Shown: positions 1-9,470, counted from the first letter of the stretch. The stretch: 43,872 bases of DNA from Candidatus Desulfatifera sulfidica (GCA_014381505.1 JACNLK010000022.1:1-43872); one strand, 5' to 3'. Notes: a model not told the origin generated them from the letters alone. Translations and numbers: made by a program.

Positions 1-1123
1 CTTCAAACTGAATATGAACACCATCGGGCATCTTGGCCCGGTAGTTGGTGGTAATGATATCAGTGTGCATGGTCTTGACAACCTGGGCCACGGACTGCAT
101 AACACATTGAACATCAACGACCATAGCCTCAACAGCACCTGTGGCCAGCACCATCTCCTGCTGAATAAAACTTCCAGCAACAGGAATACCACGACGCATC
201 AGAATCTCATTACCGGTACAGCAGACTCCAGCCAAGTTGATGCCCTTGGCACCCACCTTTTTGACCAGGGCCAAAAGCTCTTCGTCCTCGGCCGCCAAAC
301 ACAGCGACTCAGCCAGAAGCGGCTCATGTCCATGAACGGTAACATTAACGTGATCAGCCTTTAAGACGCCCAAATCGATCATCGCGCGCTTGGGAACCGG
401 AGTACCGAACATGATATCAGTCAACTCGGTGGAGAGCATTGAAGCCCCCCAGCCATCGGCCAAGGCACAACGAGAACCCTGAAGCATCAGATTGCGGTAA
501 TCCTGATCCACACCCATATGAGTGCGATGCATCATTTCGACCACCTCACGATCAATGCCGCGTGGCTCAACGCCCTGTTCCTTCCAGATCTTCTGCTGCT
601 TAGCAGGAGCGCGCTTGAGCATAGTCAAGGTTCCATCCTGCTGACCAAATTCTGCCAAGGCCTTCTCGCCCAACTCAAGGGCAATCTCATTCTTGTCCCG
701 ACCTTCGATCTCGATACCAAACACTTCGGCCATCATGTGCAGCTTAGCCTCGTCCTTGATCTCGTGTGGGGTCTCACCCTTGGCCGTGGCAATGAACCCG
801 CGAACCATTTCCCGGGCGTGATCTGTATGGGCGGAGGTACCGGCAGCAATCATCCGAGCAAAATGCCGAGCCGCAACCGTGTCAGCGGTAGCACCGCAGA
901 TACCAACCATGGCCTCAACACCGTCGATGATCTGACAGGGGCCCATGTTACAATGACGACAACAGGTACCGCCGGAGCCAAAAAGACAGGCTGACATGCC
1001 GCGGTCTTCGATTCGATCGTATGTGGTCCTTACCTGTTTGGCCAAATCCTGATTCAACAGGTCTATTGTAGAAGGACTCGTAATTGTATTACTCGTCTCG
1101 CGACCGGTTCTGTCCGTACTCAT
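1..1123 (-). CDS. cooS: Anaerobic Ni-Fe CO dehydrogenase catalytic subunit, N-terminal 374 residues (runs off left edge)
   Basis: The minus-strand reading frame is open from an ATG at 1123 to the window edge; GGAGG lies 8 bases upstream of the start. The protein oxidises CO or reduces CO2 and, in Wood-Ljungdahl organisms, supplies CO to acetyl-CoA synthase. Visible metal ligands fit the family: Cys46 and Cys54 (D cluster), then Cys55, Cys58, Cys63 and Cys76 (B cluster, CCRHCNMGPC core). Further on are the HGHEP motif at residues 264-268 and VCCTGNE with Cys301/Cys302, which match the His and Cys ligands of the Ni-Fe C cluster. About 40% of a typical 630-residue protein is missing. It starts 48 bases after folD ends on the same strand, so the two probably form an operon, favouring an acetyl-CoA-pathway (acsA-type) role over a stand-alone CooS. 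Family assignment is firm; the subtype is inferred. Confidence 0.95.
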   Translation of the reverse strand, partial: MSTDRTGRETSNTITSPSTIDLLNQDLAKQVRTTYDRIEDRGMSACLFGSGGTCCRHCNMGPCQIIDGVEAMVGICGATADTVAARHFARMIAAGTSAHTDHAREMVRGFIATAKGETPHEIKDEAKLHMMAEVFGIEIEGRDKNEIALELGEKALAEFGQQDGTLTMLKRAPAKQQKIWKEQGVEPRGIDREVVEMMHRTHMGVDQDYRNLMLQGSRCALADGWGASMLSTELTDIMFGTPVPKRAMIDLGVLKADHVNVTVHGHEPLLAESLCLAAEDEELLALVKKVGAKGINLAGVCCTGNEILMRRGIPVAGSFIQQEMVLATGAVEAMVVDVQCVMQSVAQVVKTMHTDIITTNYRAKMPDGVHIQFE

Positions 1124-1171
1124 TGTCTATCCTCCGAAATGGTATAATACTTCAACAGGGCAAGGCCTGTC

Positions 1172-2059
1172 TTAGATCAGGTTGGCGGCCATTTTGGCAG
1201 CCTGGACGGTATTTTTCATCAGCATGGTAATGGTCATTGGACCAACACCACCAGGCACCGGGGTGATACACGAAGCCTTCTCTTTAACTCCTTCAAAATC
1301 AACATCACCAGCGAGGATGGCCTTGCCAGTTGAGCTCATACCAATACGATTCACACCGACATCAATAACAGCAACGCCGTCCTTAACCATATCAGCTGTA
1401 ATCATCTTGGGGACACCAACAGCGGCAATCAAGATGTCCGCTCGTCGGCAATGGGCAGCCATATCTTTGGTCCGGGTATGACAGAGGGTGACCGTTGCGT
1501 TTCCGGCTTCACGCTTCTGCAGCATCAGGTTGGCAATGGGCTTACCCACAATATTACTCCGACCGACCACAACCACCTCGGCACCGCTGGTCTCAACACC
1601 GCTGCGAACCAGCAGCTCAAGAATTCCATGCGGAGTACAAGGCAGGAAGCACTGCTCACCAAGAACCATCTTACCCACATTGACAGGATGGAAGCCATCC
1701 ACATCCTTATCAGGATTGATGGCATACAGAACATTGGCCTCATTGATATGCTTGGGCAGAGGCAACTGAACCAGTATACCGTTAATCTTGGGATCGTTAT
1801 TATACTTTTCAACCAAGGCCAGAAGATCGGCTTCAGGGGTATCAACATCGAGAGTGACCTGCTCTGAGTGAATACCGAGCGCGTGGGCACTCTTGTTTTT
1901 AGCAGCAACATAGGACTGTGAAGCAGGATCCTCACCCACAAGAATTGTTACCAGACCCGGTACAATTCCGTGCTTCTCTGTCAACTCCGCCACTTCAACC
2001 TTCAACTCTTCCCTAATCGCCTTGGCGACCTCGGTTCCGCTAATGATATTTGCTGCCAT
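1172..2059 (-). CDS. folD: Bifunctional methylenetetrahydrofolate dehydrogenase / methenyltetrahydrofolate cyclohydrolase
   Basis: A 295-residue cytosolic enzyme interconverting 5,10-methylene-, 5,10-methenyl- and 10-formyl-THF with NAD(P). It carries the FolD signature set: YVAAKNKSA with the catalytic Tyr50/Lys54 pair, VQLPLPKHI near residue 98, DGFHP near 121, the nucleotide-binding GRSNIVGKP and the C-terminal TPVPGGVGPMT. Length is normal for the family. The start ATG at 2059 follows a modest AGAGGATAT ribosome site. It lies just upstream of cooS on the same strand, so beyond general one-carbon metabolism it probably serves the methyl branch of the Wood-Ljungdahl pathway (inference from context). 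Confidence 0.97.
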   Translation of the reverse strand: MAANIISGTEVAKAIREELKVEVAELTEKHGIVPGLVTILVGEDPASQSYVAAKNKSAHALGIHSEQVTLDVDTPEADLLALVEKYNNDPKINGILVQLPLPKHINEANVLYAINPDKDVDGFHPVNVGKMVLGEQCFLPCTPHGILELLVRSGVETSGAEVVVVGRSNIVGKPIANLMLQKREAGNATVTLCHTRTKDMAAHCRRADILIAAVGVPKMITADMVKDGVAVIDVGVNRIGMSSTGKAILAGDVDFEGVKEKASCITPVPGGVGPMTITMLMKNTVQAAKMAANLI

Positions 2060-2430
2060 GCCTTATATCCTCTGTGTAGAAACTCTATCTGATCAGCCAT
2101 GCCTCAATCAGCTCAACATCCGTGAATAGCTAATGAAACATCGACACAAACCTCATCACAACTACAATGTAAGAGTACCGAAATTACCTTTTTTTTTACT
2201 TTTATTCAAGTTCGTATTCAATTTTTTTTAAATCTATTATCAGTTTTTTTGCAGTTGGCCAAAAAAGAAATCCTCCACCTTTTGCCAGCACTGCTTAATT
2301 GTCTGAAATTTCAAAGAAAAAATGAGAGTAAACGCAAGATCCCCCGAAAGCCAAAAGGCTGACGAGGGATCCCAGGGCAGCAAAACGCTGCATCCATACG
2401 TACCAGAGGGCAAAACAGCCCCGGATTGCT
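2060..2430. other. Intergenic region between malic enzyme and folD
   Basis: This 371-base stretch holds no convincing gene. On the minus strand it is the 3' flank of the malic enzyme and the leader of folD. Its malic-enzyme-proximal third carries three short hairpins (separate entry). The rest is AT-rich with long A/T runs around 2188-2248. On the minus strand a TTGAAT, 17-base spacer, TAATTT arrangement around 2185-2215 could be a folD promoter, but the match is weak. Confidence 0.5.
2338..2421 (-). ncRNA. Candidate structured RNA or 3'-UTR element: three successive hairpins with U-rich loops
   Basis: Reading the minus strand from 8 bases after the malic enzyme stop there are three hairpins: GGGC/GCCC (2421-2408), GCAGC/GCTGC (2391-2377), and a longer one (2371-2338) with GATCCCTCG pairing to CGGGGGATC (one G-U pair) around an inner AGCC-TTTT-GGCT stem. 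All three present loops containing TTTT. No run of U directly follows the last stem, so it is not a standard intrinsic terminator. It could be an sRNA, an RNA-stabilising 3' end or a protein-binding site. I recognise no known RNA family. Confidence 0.4.
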
Positions 2431-4167
2431 TTACATGGCAACCAGCGGTAAATAGTTGGGCTCCCAACGCATTCGCTTGATCAACTCGCTCAAACGCATT
2501 TCATCATTTTCATGCTGGAAGGTAGAGAATGCACATGGGCGGCTGACTCCTGCCTTAATTGCAGCCATTCCCACGGCAAGGGCCACCTTTTCGCTCACCT
2601 CACGCAGTGCAGAGACCTGAGGGACCAGACACCCTTCCTCCATCTCTGCCTTGGTCACATAATCTGAGACGGCAAGGGCTGCGGCAGTAAAAAACTCCGG
2701 CTGAACTTCGCGAGCACCTGAGGCAAGAACACCCAGACCAACACCCGGGAAGACAAAGACATTATTACACTGACCAACCCTGTAGGTATTGCCATTATGA
2801 ACCACAGGCGGAAAAGGACTTCCCGTTGCAACCAAAGCCTTCCCGTCCGTCCAACGATAAATATCTTCCGGCAGGGCCTCGGTCATCACCGTGGGATTAG
2901 ACAACGGCATAACCACTGGCCGTTCGGTATTGACCAGCACACCCTCAACGACCTCCTGGGTAAAACAGCCACCCTGGCCCGAAGTACCAATCAAAACAGT
3001 GACACCCGCCTCTCGCACGACACCGGCCAGATTGTTATTTGCACCATCCTGCAGCCATGCAAAACGAGATTTATCCTTGGCGAATTTAAGTTTATAAGGC
3101 TCTATGTCACGATCGGTCGTAACCACCCCACGGGAATCCAGAGTAAAGATACGATCAGCAGCATCCTGCTCACTCATCCCCTGCTCAACCATAGCCACCT
3201 TAATCTGCTCAGCGACACCCACACCACCAGCACCTGCGCCGTGAATCAAAAAGACCTGATCTGTCAACTTTTCCTGTTTGATTTTCATGGCAGTCAGAAT
3301 TCCTGCAAGTGTCACAGCTCCGGTACCCTGAATATCATCGTTAAAGGAAATCAGATCATGAAAGTACTCATCACGGATAGCAAAGGCGTTCTGTTTGGAG
3401 AAGTCCTCCCACTGACAAAGAGCGTTGGGAAAAACATTACGGAAGGCTCGGGCAAAGCGCCGGATGAAGTCCATATACTCATCACCACGGAGTCGACGGT
3501 GACGCCAGCCCAGATACTCGCTGTCCGAGAGCAGGGCTTCATTGTCGGTGCCCACATCGAGCGAGATGGGCAGACAGTGCCACGGGGCAACCCCTGCGCC
3601 TTGAGTATAAAGCATCAGTTTCCCCAGACAGATGGCAATACCACCCGCACCCTGATCGCCGATACCAAGGATACCCTGATTGTCAGTAACCACAGCTACC
3701 CGCACATCACGATGCAGTTGACGTCTGAGAATATCCTCGGCCTGATCGATATTACCGGGATAAAAATGAAGCCCGTTGGCCTGACGAAACATGGATGAAT
3801 ACTGCTGAACGGCAAGACCCACAGTCGGGGTATAGATAATCCCCATAAGGTTCTCAATATCATTCTTGATGGTGGCATGAGCCAAAGTCACATTGCGATC
3901 AAAAAGAGAACGGAGATAAATAAATTTTTCAATATCACTTTCTTTGGACTGCACCTTGATCAGGGAATTTTCCACCTGATGATCCAAACTGCGCACAGAC
4001 GGAGGTAACAGACCATCCATCCCAAGTCGAGTACGCTCAGAGTCCGTAAAAGCGGTTCCTTTATTAACAAAGCCGGTGGAATGAACTTCAGTACCGCTGG
4101 CATAAACCATAATTTCTCGGGTGTTACCATACTCGTCATACTTGAAGCCATACAGATTTTCAGACAT
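2431..4167 (-). CDS. maeA: NAD-type malic enzyme (oxaloacetate-decarboxylating malate dehydrogenase), large form
   Basis: A 578-residue cytosolic enzyme decarboxylating malate to pyruvate and CO2 with NAD(P) reduction. The ATG at 4167 is preferred over an in-frame ATG 90 bases upstream: a GAGGG ribosome site sits a few bases before it, the family N-terminus starts near here, and the longer version would run into the divergent gene at 4240. Signatures are the IIYTPTVGLAVQQYS segment with the catalytic Tyr, GDQGAGGIAICLGK, the metal-binding SFNDDIQGTGAVTLAG and the Rossmann motif HGAGAGGVGVAEQI. Its length matches the roughly 560-580-residue eukaryote/E. coli MaeA class, not the short MaeB-like class. 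NAD versus NADP preference cannot be read with certainty. It is monocistronic or the first gene before the hairpin element and folD. Confidence 0.95.
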   Translation of the reverse strand: MSENLYGFKYDEYGNTREIMVYASGTEVHSTGFVNKGTAFTDSERTRLGMDGLLPPSVRSLDHQVENSLIKVQSKESDIEKFIYLRSLFDRNVTLAHATIKNDIENLMGIIYTPTVGLAVQQYSSMFRQANGLHFYPGNIDQAEDILRRQLHRDVRVAVVTDNQGILGIGDQGAGGIAICLGKLMLYTQGAGVAPWHCLPISLDVGTDNEALLSDSEYLGWRHRRLRGDEYMDFIRRFARAFRNVFPNALCQWEDFSKQNAFAIRDEYFHDLISFNDDIQGTGAVTLAGILTAMKIKQEKLTDQVFLIHGAGAGGVGVAEQIKVAMVEQGMSEQDAADRIFTLDSRGVVTTDRDIEPYKLKFAKDKSRFAWLQDGANNNLAGVVREAGVTVLIGTSGQGGCFTQEVVEGVLVNTERPVVMPLSNPTVMTEALPEDIYRWTDGKALVATGSPFPPVVHNGNTYRVGQCNNVFVFPGVGLGVLASGAREVQPEFFTAAALAVSDYVTKAEMEEGCLVPQVSALREVSEKVALAVGMAAIKAGVSRPCAFSTFQHENDEMRLSELIKRMRWEPNYLPLVAM

Positions 4168-4239
4168 TTTGTCCCTCTGGGCCGTTCCGGCCCCTTGATA
4201 AATTGACAACCAGTCAGCGATGCACCATAATAGCCGGCC

Positions 4240-5289
4240 ATGGAAGACTGGCAACAACTACTCAAAGATTCGCTCACAGAGCCGGCACAATTACCCGCTC
4301 ATTTACGTAGGGATCATACTCCATTGGAAACGGTTATCGCAACCTTTCCAATGCGAATCAACCCCTATTATTTACAGCTCATTGAGAGACCTGGAGATCC
4401 CATCTGGCGACAAGCCATACCAGACCTCCCTGAACTCCATGATCCTGTCTGCATAAGTGATCCTTTGGGCGAAGAAGATCTCTCCCCTGTTCCGAATCTG
4501 GTTCACAAATACCCAGACCGTGTATTGCTTCTGGTCACCAATCAATGTGCCATGTATTGCCGTTTCTGTACGCGCAAACGCAAGGTGGGTACAAAGAAAA
4601 TGGCCATCTCCCCATCAGATCTGAATGAGGCCATTCGTTACCTGCACCAGACCCCGCAGGTACGGGAGATTCTCATCTCAGGAGGGGATCCGCTACTCCT
4701 CTCTGACGAACGCCTTGATGAACTTCTGACCCGACTACGCGAGATCCCCACAATTGAGGTAATCCGTATGGGAACCCGTGTCCCCTGCACCCTGCCCATG
4801 CGAATCACAGAAAAACTCGCCGCAATACTTGGCAAACACCACCCGCTTTACATCAATACCCATTTCAATCATCCTCGCGAATTAACACCGGAAGCCTTTC
4901 ATGCCTGCGGACTCCTGGCCAATGCCGGCATCCCGCTGGGTTGTCAGACAGTGCTCCTCAAAAACGTAAACAATAACGCCGAAACCCTGCGCCAGCTCTT
5001 TCTGGGCTTACTCAAAATGCGAGTGCGCCCCTATTATCTCTTCCAGGGTGATCTGACTCTCGGCACGAATCATTTCCGTACGCCCTCAAACCAGGGAATT
5101 TCCATCATGCGACAGCTGATCGGGCATATCTCGGGCATGGCCATACCGACCTTTGTTCTCGACGGCCCAGGCGGTAAAGGAAAAATCCCACTCACCCCGG
5201 AGTACATCCTCAAACAAGGCGATGATCTCGTTTTCAAGAACTATCTCGGCGAGACCTGTGTCTATCCGGAATCAGGAGATGCCATCTGA
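4240..5289 (+). CDS. KamA/EpmB-family radical SAM aminomutase (lysine 2,3-aminomutase-like)
   Basis: A 349-residue radical SAM enzyme. CAMYCRFC supplies the CxxxCxxC cysteines for the SAM-binding 4Fe-4S cluster, SGGDPLLL is the following glycine-rich motif, and DGPGGKGKIPL near the C-terminus is the pyridoxal-phosphate lysine motif of lysine 2,3-aminomutases. The length is close to EpmB (about 340 residues) and shorter than clostridial KamA (about 415), so it lacks the long C-terminal extension. It may make beta-lysine for elongation factor P or as an osmolyte; no efp or epmA gene is nearby to decide. The ribosome site at 4240 is weak. It is transcribed divergently from the malic enzyme with 72 bases between starts and lies 24 bases upstream of rarA. 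Confidence 0.88.
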   Translation: MEDWQQLLKDSLTEPAQLPAHLRRDHTPLETVIATFPMRINPYYLQLIERPGDPIWRQAIPDLPELHDPVCISDPLGEEDLSPVPNLVHKYPDRVLLLVTNQCAMYCRFCTRKRKVGTKKMAISPSDLNEAIRYLHQTPQVREILISGGDPLLLSDERLDELLTRLREIPTIEVIRMGTRVPCTLPMRITEKLAAILGKHHPLYINTHFNHPRELTPEAFHACGLLANAGIPLGCQTVLLKNVNNNAETLRQLFLGLLKMRVRPYYLFQGDLTLGTNHFRTPSNQGISIMRQLIGHISGMAIPTFVLDGPGGKGKIPLTPEYILKQGDDLVFKNYLGETCVYPESGDAI

Positions 5290-5313
5290 TCAGCCTCAAC
5301 CCAGGGAATCACT

Positions 5314-6675
5314 ATGAATTCCACAACCAGCCCCCCCGACATACGCAAGCCCCTGCAGTACGGCGCACCTTTGGCCGAGCGCATGCGTCCCTCACAGATC
5401 AAGGACTTTATCGGCCAGGAGCAACTTCTGGGACCGGGCAAGATGCTCTCCAGCCTGATCACGGCCGGCTCCCTGCCCTCGATTATTCTCTGGGGGCCTC
5501 CCGGTACCGGCAAAACCACATTGGCCCGGATTCTTGCCCGTCACATTGACGCCCATTTTGTCCATTTCTCGGCCGTCCTCTCAGGTGTCAAAGAGGTACG
5601 AAAGATCGTTGAGGAAGCTGGGGAATTGCGAGAGAAGGAAAACCGGGCCACTCTTTTTTTCATCGATGAAATCCATCGTTTCAATAAAAGCCAGCAGGAC
5701 GCCTTTCTCCCCCATGTTGAGAGCGGCCTGTTTACTCTCATTGGTGCAACCACCGAAAACCCATCGTTCAATGTCATCGCTCCACTCCTCTCCCGCTGTC
5801 GGGTTTTAGTCCTCAACAGTCTGACACTTGATGAACTCAAGACCATCTTCCGACGTGCCCTTGATGATTCCGACCATGGGCTGGGTGAATTCAAGCTGAA
5901 AATCACGGGATCCGCCCTGGACCTTCTGGCCGGATTTGGTGACGGCGATGGCCGTATGGGTCTCAACATTCTTGAAATTGCCGCGGCCCTGTGCCTGGAA
6001 CGCACAGCAAACTCAGATAATCCACTGATTGAAGAAAAAGACATTGAAGAGGCCTCTCAACGCAAGGGCCTGCGTTATGACAAGGATGGCGAGGAACATT
6101 ACAATCTGATCTCAGCCCTGCATAAAAGCCTGCGCGACTCAGATCCGGACGGCGCACTCTACTGGCTCTACAGAATGCTTGAGGCGGGAGAAGACCCTCT
6201 TTATATCAGCAGACGTTTGATTCGCTTTGCTTCCGAAGATATCGGTGTAGCCGACCCTCAAGCCCTGACTCAGACCATGGCCTGCCAGGGAGCCTACCAG
6301 ACCCTCGGCCTACCCGAAGGCAGATTAGCCTTAGCCCAAGCCACAGTCTATCTGGCCACCGCTCCCAAGAGCAATGCCCTCTACCGGGCCGAAAGCGAGA
6401 TTTGCAGGACAATCAAGAAGAGCGGCAGCCTACCGGTACCCACTCACTTACGCAATGCTCCCACCAGCCTCATGAAAGAACTGGGCTACGGCCAAGGCTA
6501 CCAATACGCCCACGATCAGGCCGAGGGCCTGGTCGACCAGGAGCATCTGCCAGCCCTGTTAACTGGACGCCGTTTTTATCAACCCACCACGCGCGGCTAC
6601 GAGGCACTGGTCAAGGACAGGCTCAATAAATGGCGAGAAATCCTCAAAAAAAGAAAAAACAACAAAAGAGACTGA
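5314..6675 (+). CDS. rarA: Replication-associated recombination protein A (MgsA-type AAA+ ATPase)
   Basis: A 453-residue clamp-loader-like AAA+ ATPase acting at stalled replication forks. Walker A is GPPGTGKTT (residues 61-69), Walker B is LFFIDEIHRF (about 114-123), sensor 1 lies in GATTENPSF, and the C-terminal half has the family motifs RKGLRYDKDGEEHYN, SLRDSDPDGALYWL and RRFYQP. Length is normal. AGGGA sits 7 bases before the ATG. The 24-base gap to the upstream radical SAM gene suggests co-transcription. Confidence 0.97.
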   Translation: MNSTTSPPDIRKPLQYGAPLAERMRPSQIKDFIGQEQLLGPGKMLSSLITAGSLPSIILWGPPGTGKTTLARILARHIDAHFVHFSAVLSGVKEVRKIVEEAGELREKENRATLFFIDEIHRFNKSQQDAFLPHVESGLFTLIGATTENPSFNVIAPLLSRCRVLVLNSLTLDELKTIFRRALDDSDHGLGEFKLKITGSALDLLAGFGDGDGRMGLNILEIAAALCLERTANSDNPLIEEKDIEEASQRKGLRYDKDGEEHYNLISALHKSLRDSDPDGALYWLYRMLEAGEDPLYISRRLIRFASEDIGVADPQALTQTMACQGAYQTLGLPEGRLALAQATVYLATAPKSNALYRAESEICRTIKKSGSLPVPTHLRNAPTSLMKELGYGQGYQYAHDQAEGLVDQEHLPALLTGRRFYQPTTRGYEALVKDRLNKWREILKKRKNNKRD

Positions 6676-6784
6676 GAGCAGAATAAGGGCACATAGACAC
6701 AACTTTCATCGTGCCACAGCTACACCCAACTCCTGACATGCACCTTTTTGACAGATATCTTTCTCAACTGTGGAGTTCCAAACA

Positions 6785-7816
6785 ATGAAGCCCATACGAA
6801 CATGGTCCCGCCTTTTCCTGGTTTGCACCTCTCTCATGACCTGGCCGACTCTGGCCCCGGCTTCTGACTATGAGAAATGCACAAGCATCATTTCCGATTC
6901 AAAACGCCTTGCCTGCTACGATCAAATAACAACACAGCTTCGCACCGTCACAGCATCCACCGCTGATTCTGAAAAGCTCCCAACAATAAAACATCCTGTG
7001 GCTGCAGCAAAAAATTCAATTCTTGGTAAAAACTGGGAGCTTGATGAAGATTCAAAAAAGGGGACCTTCCACTTTCGTGAATACAAACCCGTCTATATTC
7101 TCCCCATTACCTCCACCAACAGTACCAATGAACCACCATATTCTCCAGCACCTGACCACTCTGTCCTTTCTCCGGAAGCATCTGCCAGCACAGCTGTCAA
7201 ATTCCAACTGAGCTTTAAGACCAAGGTCTGGGAGGACATACTTGGAGACAACGGTACTCTGTGGTTTGCCTATACACAACAATCGCACTGGTTGCTTTAC
7301 AACAAGGACACCTCTTCCCCTTTTCGCGAAACAAATTACGAGCCCGAGGTTATTTTTTCCTGGCGGACAGACGTTGAACTGCCCGGATTCCAATGGCGCA
7401 TGTTAAACCTTGGCCTGGCACACGAGTCCAATGGCCGCGGACTGCCGAGATCACGCAGCTGGAACAGGGTTTATGCCCAATTTGGCCTTGAACAGGGCAA
7501 CCTCAGCCTGCTGGTCCGGCCATGGGTTCGCCTGCCGGAAGGGATCGAGTCTGACGACAACCCAGACATCACACGCTATTTAGGCGATGGAGATCTGTTG
7601 ATTAAATACAAACGGGGAGAAAATATCTACTCTGCCCTGGGCCGCTATAGTTTGTCAGGTGGCCGCGGGGCTGTGCAATTGGATTGGGGCTTTCCTCTTT
7701 CCAAAACCTTCAAAGGGTACGTGCAAATCTTCAGCGGTTACGGTGAGAGCCTCATCGACTACAATCATAAGCAGACAAGTATTGGCCTTGGTGTCTCGTT
7801 CCTTGATTGGTGGTAA
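6785..7816 (+). CDS. pldA: Outer-membrane phospholipase A1 (OMPLA)
   Basis: A 343-residue predicted outer-membrane beta-barrel lipase hydrolysing phospholipids mislocated to the outer leaflet. A signal peptide covers about the first 27 residues (basic start, hydrophobic core, APAS). The catalytic arrangement of OMPLA is visible: HESNGR gives His213 and Ser215, and RSWNRVY gives Asn227. The C-terminus ends in aromatic residues (SFLDWW), as barrels do. I chose ATG 6785 over an upstream in-frame GTG at 6770 because GGAG at 6772-6775 sits at correct spacing for 6785. There is a roughly 110-residue insert between the signal peptide and the barrel with an SDSKRLACYDQ segment, which E. coli OMPLA lacks in this form. 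Confidence 0.92.
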   Translation: MKPIRTWSRLFLVCTSLMTWPTLAPASDYEKCTSIISDSKRLACYDQITTQLRTVTASTADSEKLPTIKHPVAAAKNSILGKNWELDEDSKKGTFHFREYKPVYILPITSTNSTNEPPYSPAPDHSVLSPEASASTAVKFQLSFKTKVWEDILGDNGTLWFAYTQQSHWLLYNKDTSSPFRETNYEPEVIFSWRTDVELPGFQWRMLNLGLAHESNGRGLPRSRSWNRVYAQFGLEQGNLSLLVRPWVRLPEGIESDDNPDITRYLGDGDLLIKYKRGENIYSALGRYSLSGGRGAVQLDWGFPLSKTFKGYVQIFSGYGESLIDYNHKQTSIGLGVSFLDWW

Positions 7817-7860
7817 TTGCATTCCACCCCACAGATACTCATTTGCTCACATGGTCCATA

Positions 7861-7903
7861 AAAACGAGCCAGCCCCATCTACCTTGCGGCGGATGGGGCT
7901 GGC
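7861..7903 (-). terminator. Intrinsic terminator of the nrfHA operon
   Basis: A perfect 12-bp stem (GCCAGCCCCATC at 7868-7879 with GATGGGGCTGGC at 7892-7903) encloses a 12-base loop. On the minus strand it is followed by TCGTTTTT, giving the U tract expected for a terminator of nrfA. On the plus strand there is no U run, but the stem may also stop transcription from pldA. Confidence 0.85.
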
Positions 7904-7942
7904 GGTAAAAGATCAATTATGAAATTTTACAAGAAACAATCG

Positions 7943-9445
7943 TTATTGGTATGAAGTCTTAAACTCTACCCCCTTCATTGTTTCCGGATCATACAGTCCT
8001 TTCTCCGTTGCCTCCTTAATCCACTCTTCTCTCAGAGTGTTCAGGAATACAGTCTTCTCATCAACCAGCTTCTGAAATGGTAATCCAGTCAGCTGCTGAG
8101 CTTTTTGCTTGGTTGAAAAATCAGGTGCCACAAACTCAGCTGCGTTGTAGCGTGCCAGAACTGTTCTCAGCTTCACGCGTGCATCCTGGCCCTTGTTGAT
8201 GGCCGTAGCCAAAATCCTCAAGGTCTCTTCCGGCGCATGGAAGAATGATCCATGACTGGCGATGGAATAATCCCATCTCCACTGGGCATGCCTGATGTCC
8301 AGCTGAATCGGTTTCATTTCCGCTGCAGTTGCACCAAGTTCCAGAGCCTTTCCTGCCTCAAGATGAGCCTTGGCAATAACATCCATTGCCGTCGTGCTCA
8401 GCTCATTCTTTCGGGCAAGCTTTCTGGCAACAGTATTGCGCAGGGTTTCCTCATCTTCGTTATGACAGTTGAGACAGGTGTTGGCAATATCATCCAGTGG
8501 GTTGCCTACATTGTGAGACGAGTATTTAACACCACCCTCACGCTTGTATGGCATATGACAATCTGCGCATGAAACATCGTTTAAACCGTGTGCACCGGTC
8601 TTATAAATCTCATAACCAGGATGCTGCGCCTTCAACATGGGAGTCTTGCTGACTTTATGGGTCCAATCCACAAAATTAATGTCATCATAATAGGCTTCCA
8701 TGTCTTCAACCGCAAAACCCTTGGCCCATGGGAAAGTAACGACCTTGGCAACTTTTTTGTTTCCGTCTTTATCCGTCCATTCAGTGGGTTTAAAGTAATA
8801 TTCTGAATGGCATTGGGCACAGACCAGTGTTCGCAGATCCTGGTGTGTTGCATCTTCAATTTTCAAACTGCCTTCCGCCGCAAGTCCACGTTCAATATGG
8901 GGGCGAGTCACCTTGAGACGCATTGTCTCATTGTCGTGACAATCGGCACATCCTATGGGATTGACAATCTCATTCCCAAACCTGGCCCATTTTCCTGTGA
9001 AATAATCAAGTTCACCAAGTTCACCCATCAGGCGAGGAACATCCGGTGATTTACAGGTCCAGCAGGCAGTGGGCATGGGCCCGGTATCTCCATCCACAGG
9101 ACCGCCGGTACGCAAGGTATTAATATTATCCTCAAGCATATAGGCATGTCCACGCGGAGCATTGTAGTCTTTCGAAAACCCATAACCAGACCACATCACC
9201 ACCAGTGCAGGATTTCCCTTGAGTATATCATCAATCTCATCACTTTTTTTGGTCTGCAGATATGAGTCGTATTGACGCGGGTAATGCTTGCCCCACTCAG
9301 CACTGATTGACTCCATGGGTTTAATGTTCGGTACCCCGTTTATAACCTGCTGCTCAGCCTTGTTTTCATTAATAGATAGAGCAAGAACAATCAACGGAAC
9401 GATCACAGTCACTGATCCGATTGTCACAAGAATAGATCTTTTCAT
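7943..9445 (-). CDS. nrfA: Cytochrome c nitrite reductase, pentaheme catalytic subunit
   Basis: A 500-residue periplasmic enzyme reducing nitrite to ammonium. Five heme sites are visible: CWTCK (128-132, the lysine-ligated active-site heme), CADCH (166-170), CAQCH (209-213), CADCH (293-297) and CLNCH (324-328). Catalytic residues fit Arg98 (PRGHAY), Tyr217 (SEYYF) and His275 (KAQHPGYE). An N-terminal signal or anchor segment spans residues 5-25. It follows nrfH by 25 bases and ends at an intrinsic terminator. NrfA can also reduce sulfite, hydroxylamine and NO, and in sulfate reducers it may act in detoxification rather than growth. Confidence 0.98.
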   Translation of the reverse strand: MKRSILVTIGSVTVIVPLIVLALSINENKAEQQVINGVPNIKPMESISAEWGKHYPRQYDSYLQTKKSDEIDDILKGNPALVVMWSGYGFSKDYNAPRGHAYMLEDNINTLRTGGPVDGDTGPMPTACWTCKSPDVPRLMGELGELDYFTGKWARFGNEIVNPIGCADCHDNETMRLKVTRPHIERGLAAEGSLKIEDATHQDLRTLVCAQCHSEYYFKPTEWTDKDGNKKVAKVVTFPWAKGFAVEDMEAYYDDINFVDWTHKVSKTPMLKAQHPGYEIYKTGAHGLNDVSCADCHMPYKREGGVKYSSHNVGNPLDDIANTCLNCHNEDEETLRNTVARKLARKNELSTTAMDVIAKAHLEAGKALELGATAAEMKPIQLDIRHAQWRWDYSIASHGSFFHAPEETLRILATAINKGQDARVKLRTVLARYNAAEFVAPDFSTKQKAQQLTGLPFQKLVDEKTVFLNTLREEWIKEATEKGLYDPETMKGVEFKTSYQ

Positions 9446-9470
9446 TTTTACATTCTCCCCCTATGTTGAA

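Noticed and set aside
518-994. 158-codon plus-strand reading frame opposite cooS
   Set aside because: It is antisense to clear CO dehydrogenase coding sequence with intact cluster ligands.
2240-2467. 75-codon minus-strand reading frame covering the hairpin element
   Set aside because: It overlaps the end of the malic enzyme gene and is better explained by the three RNA-like hairpins.
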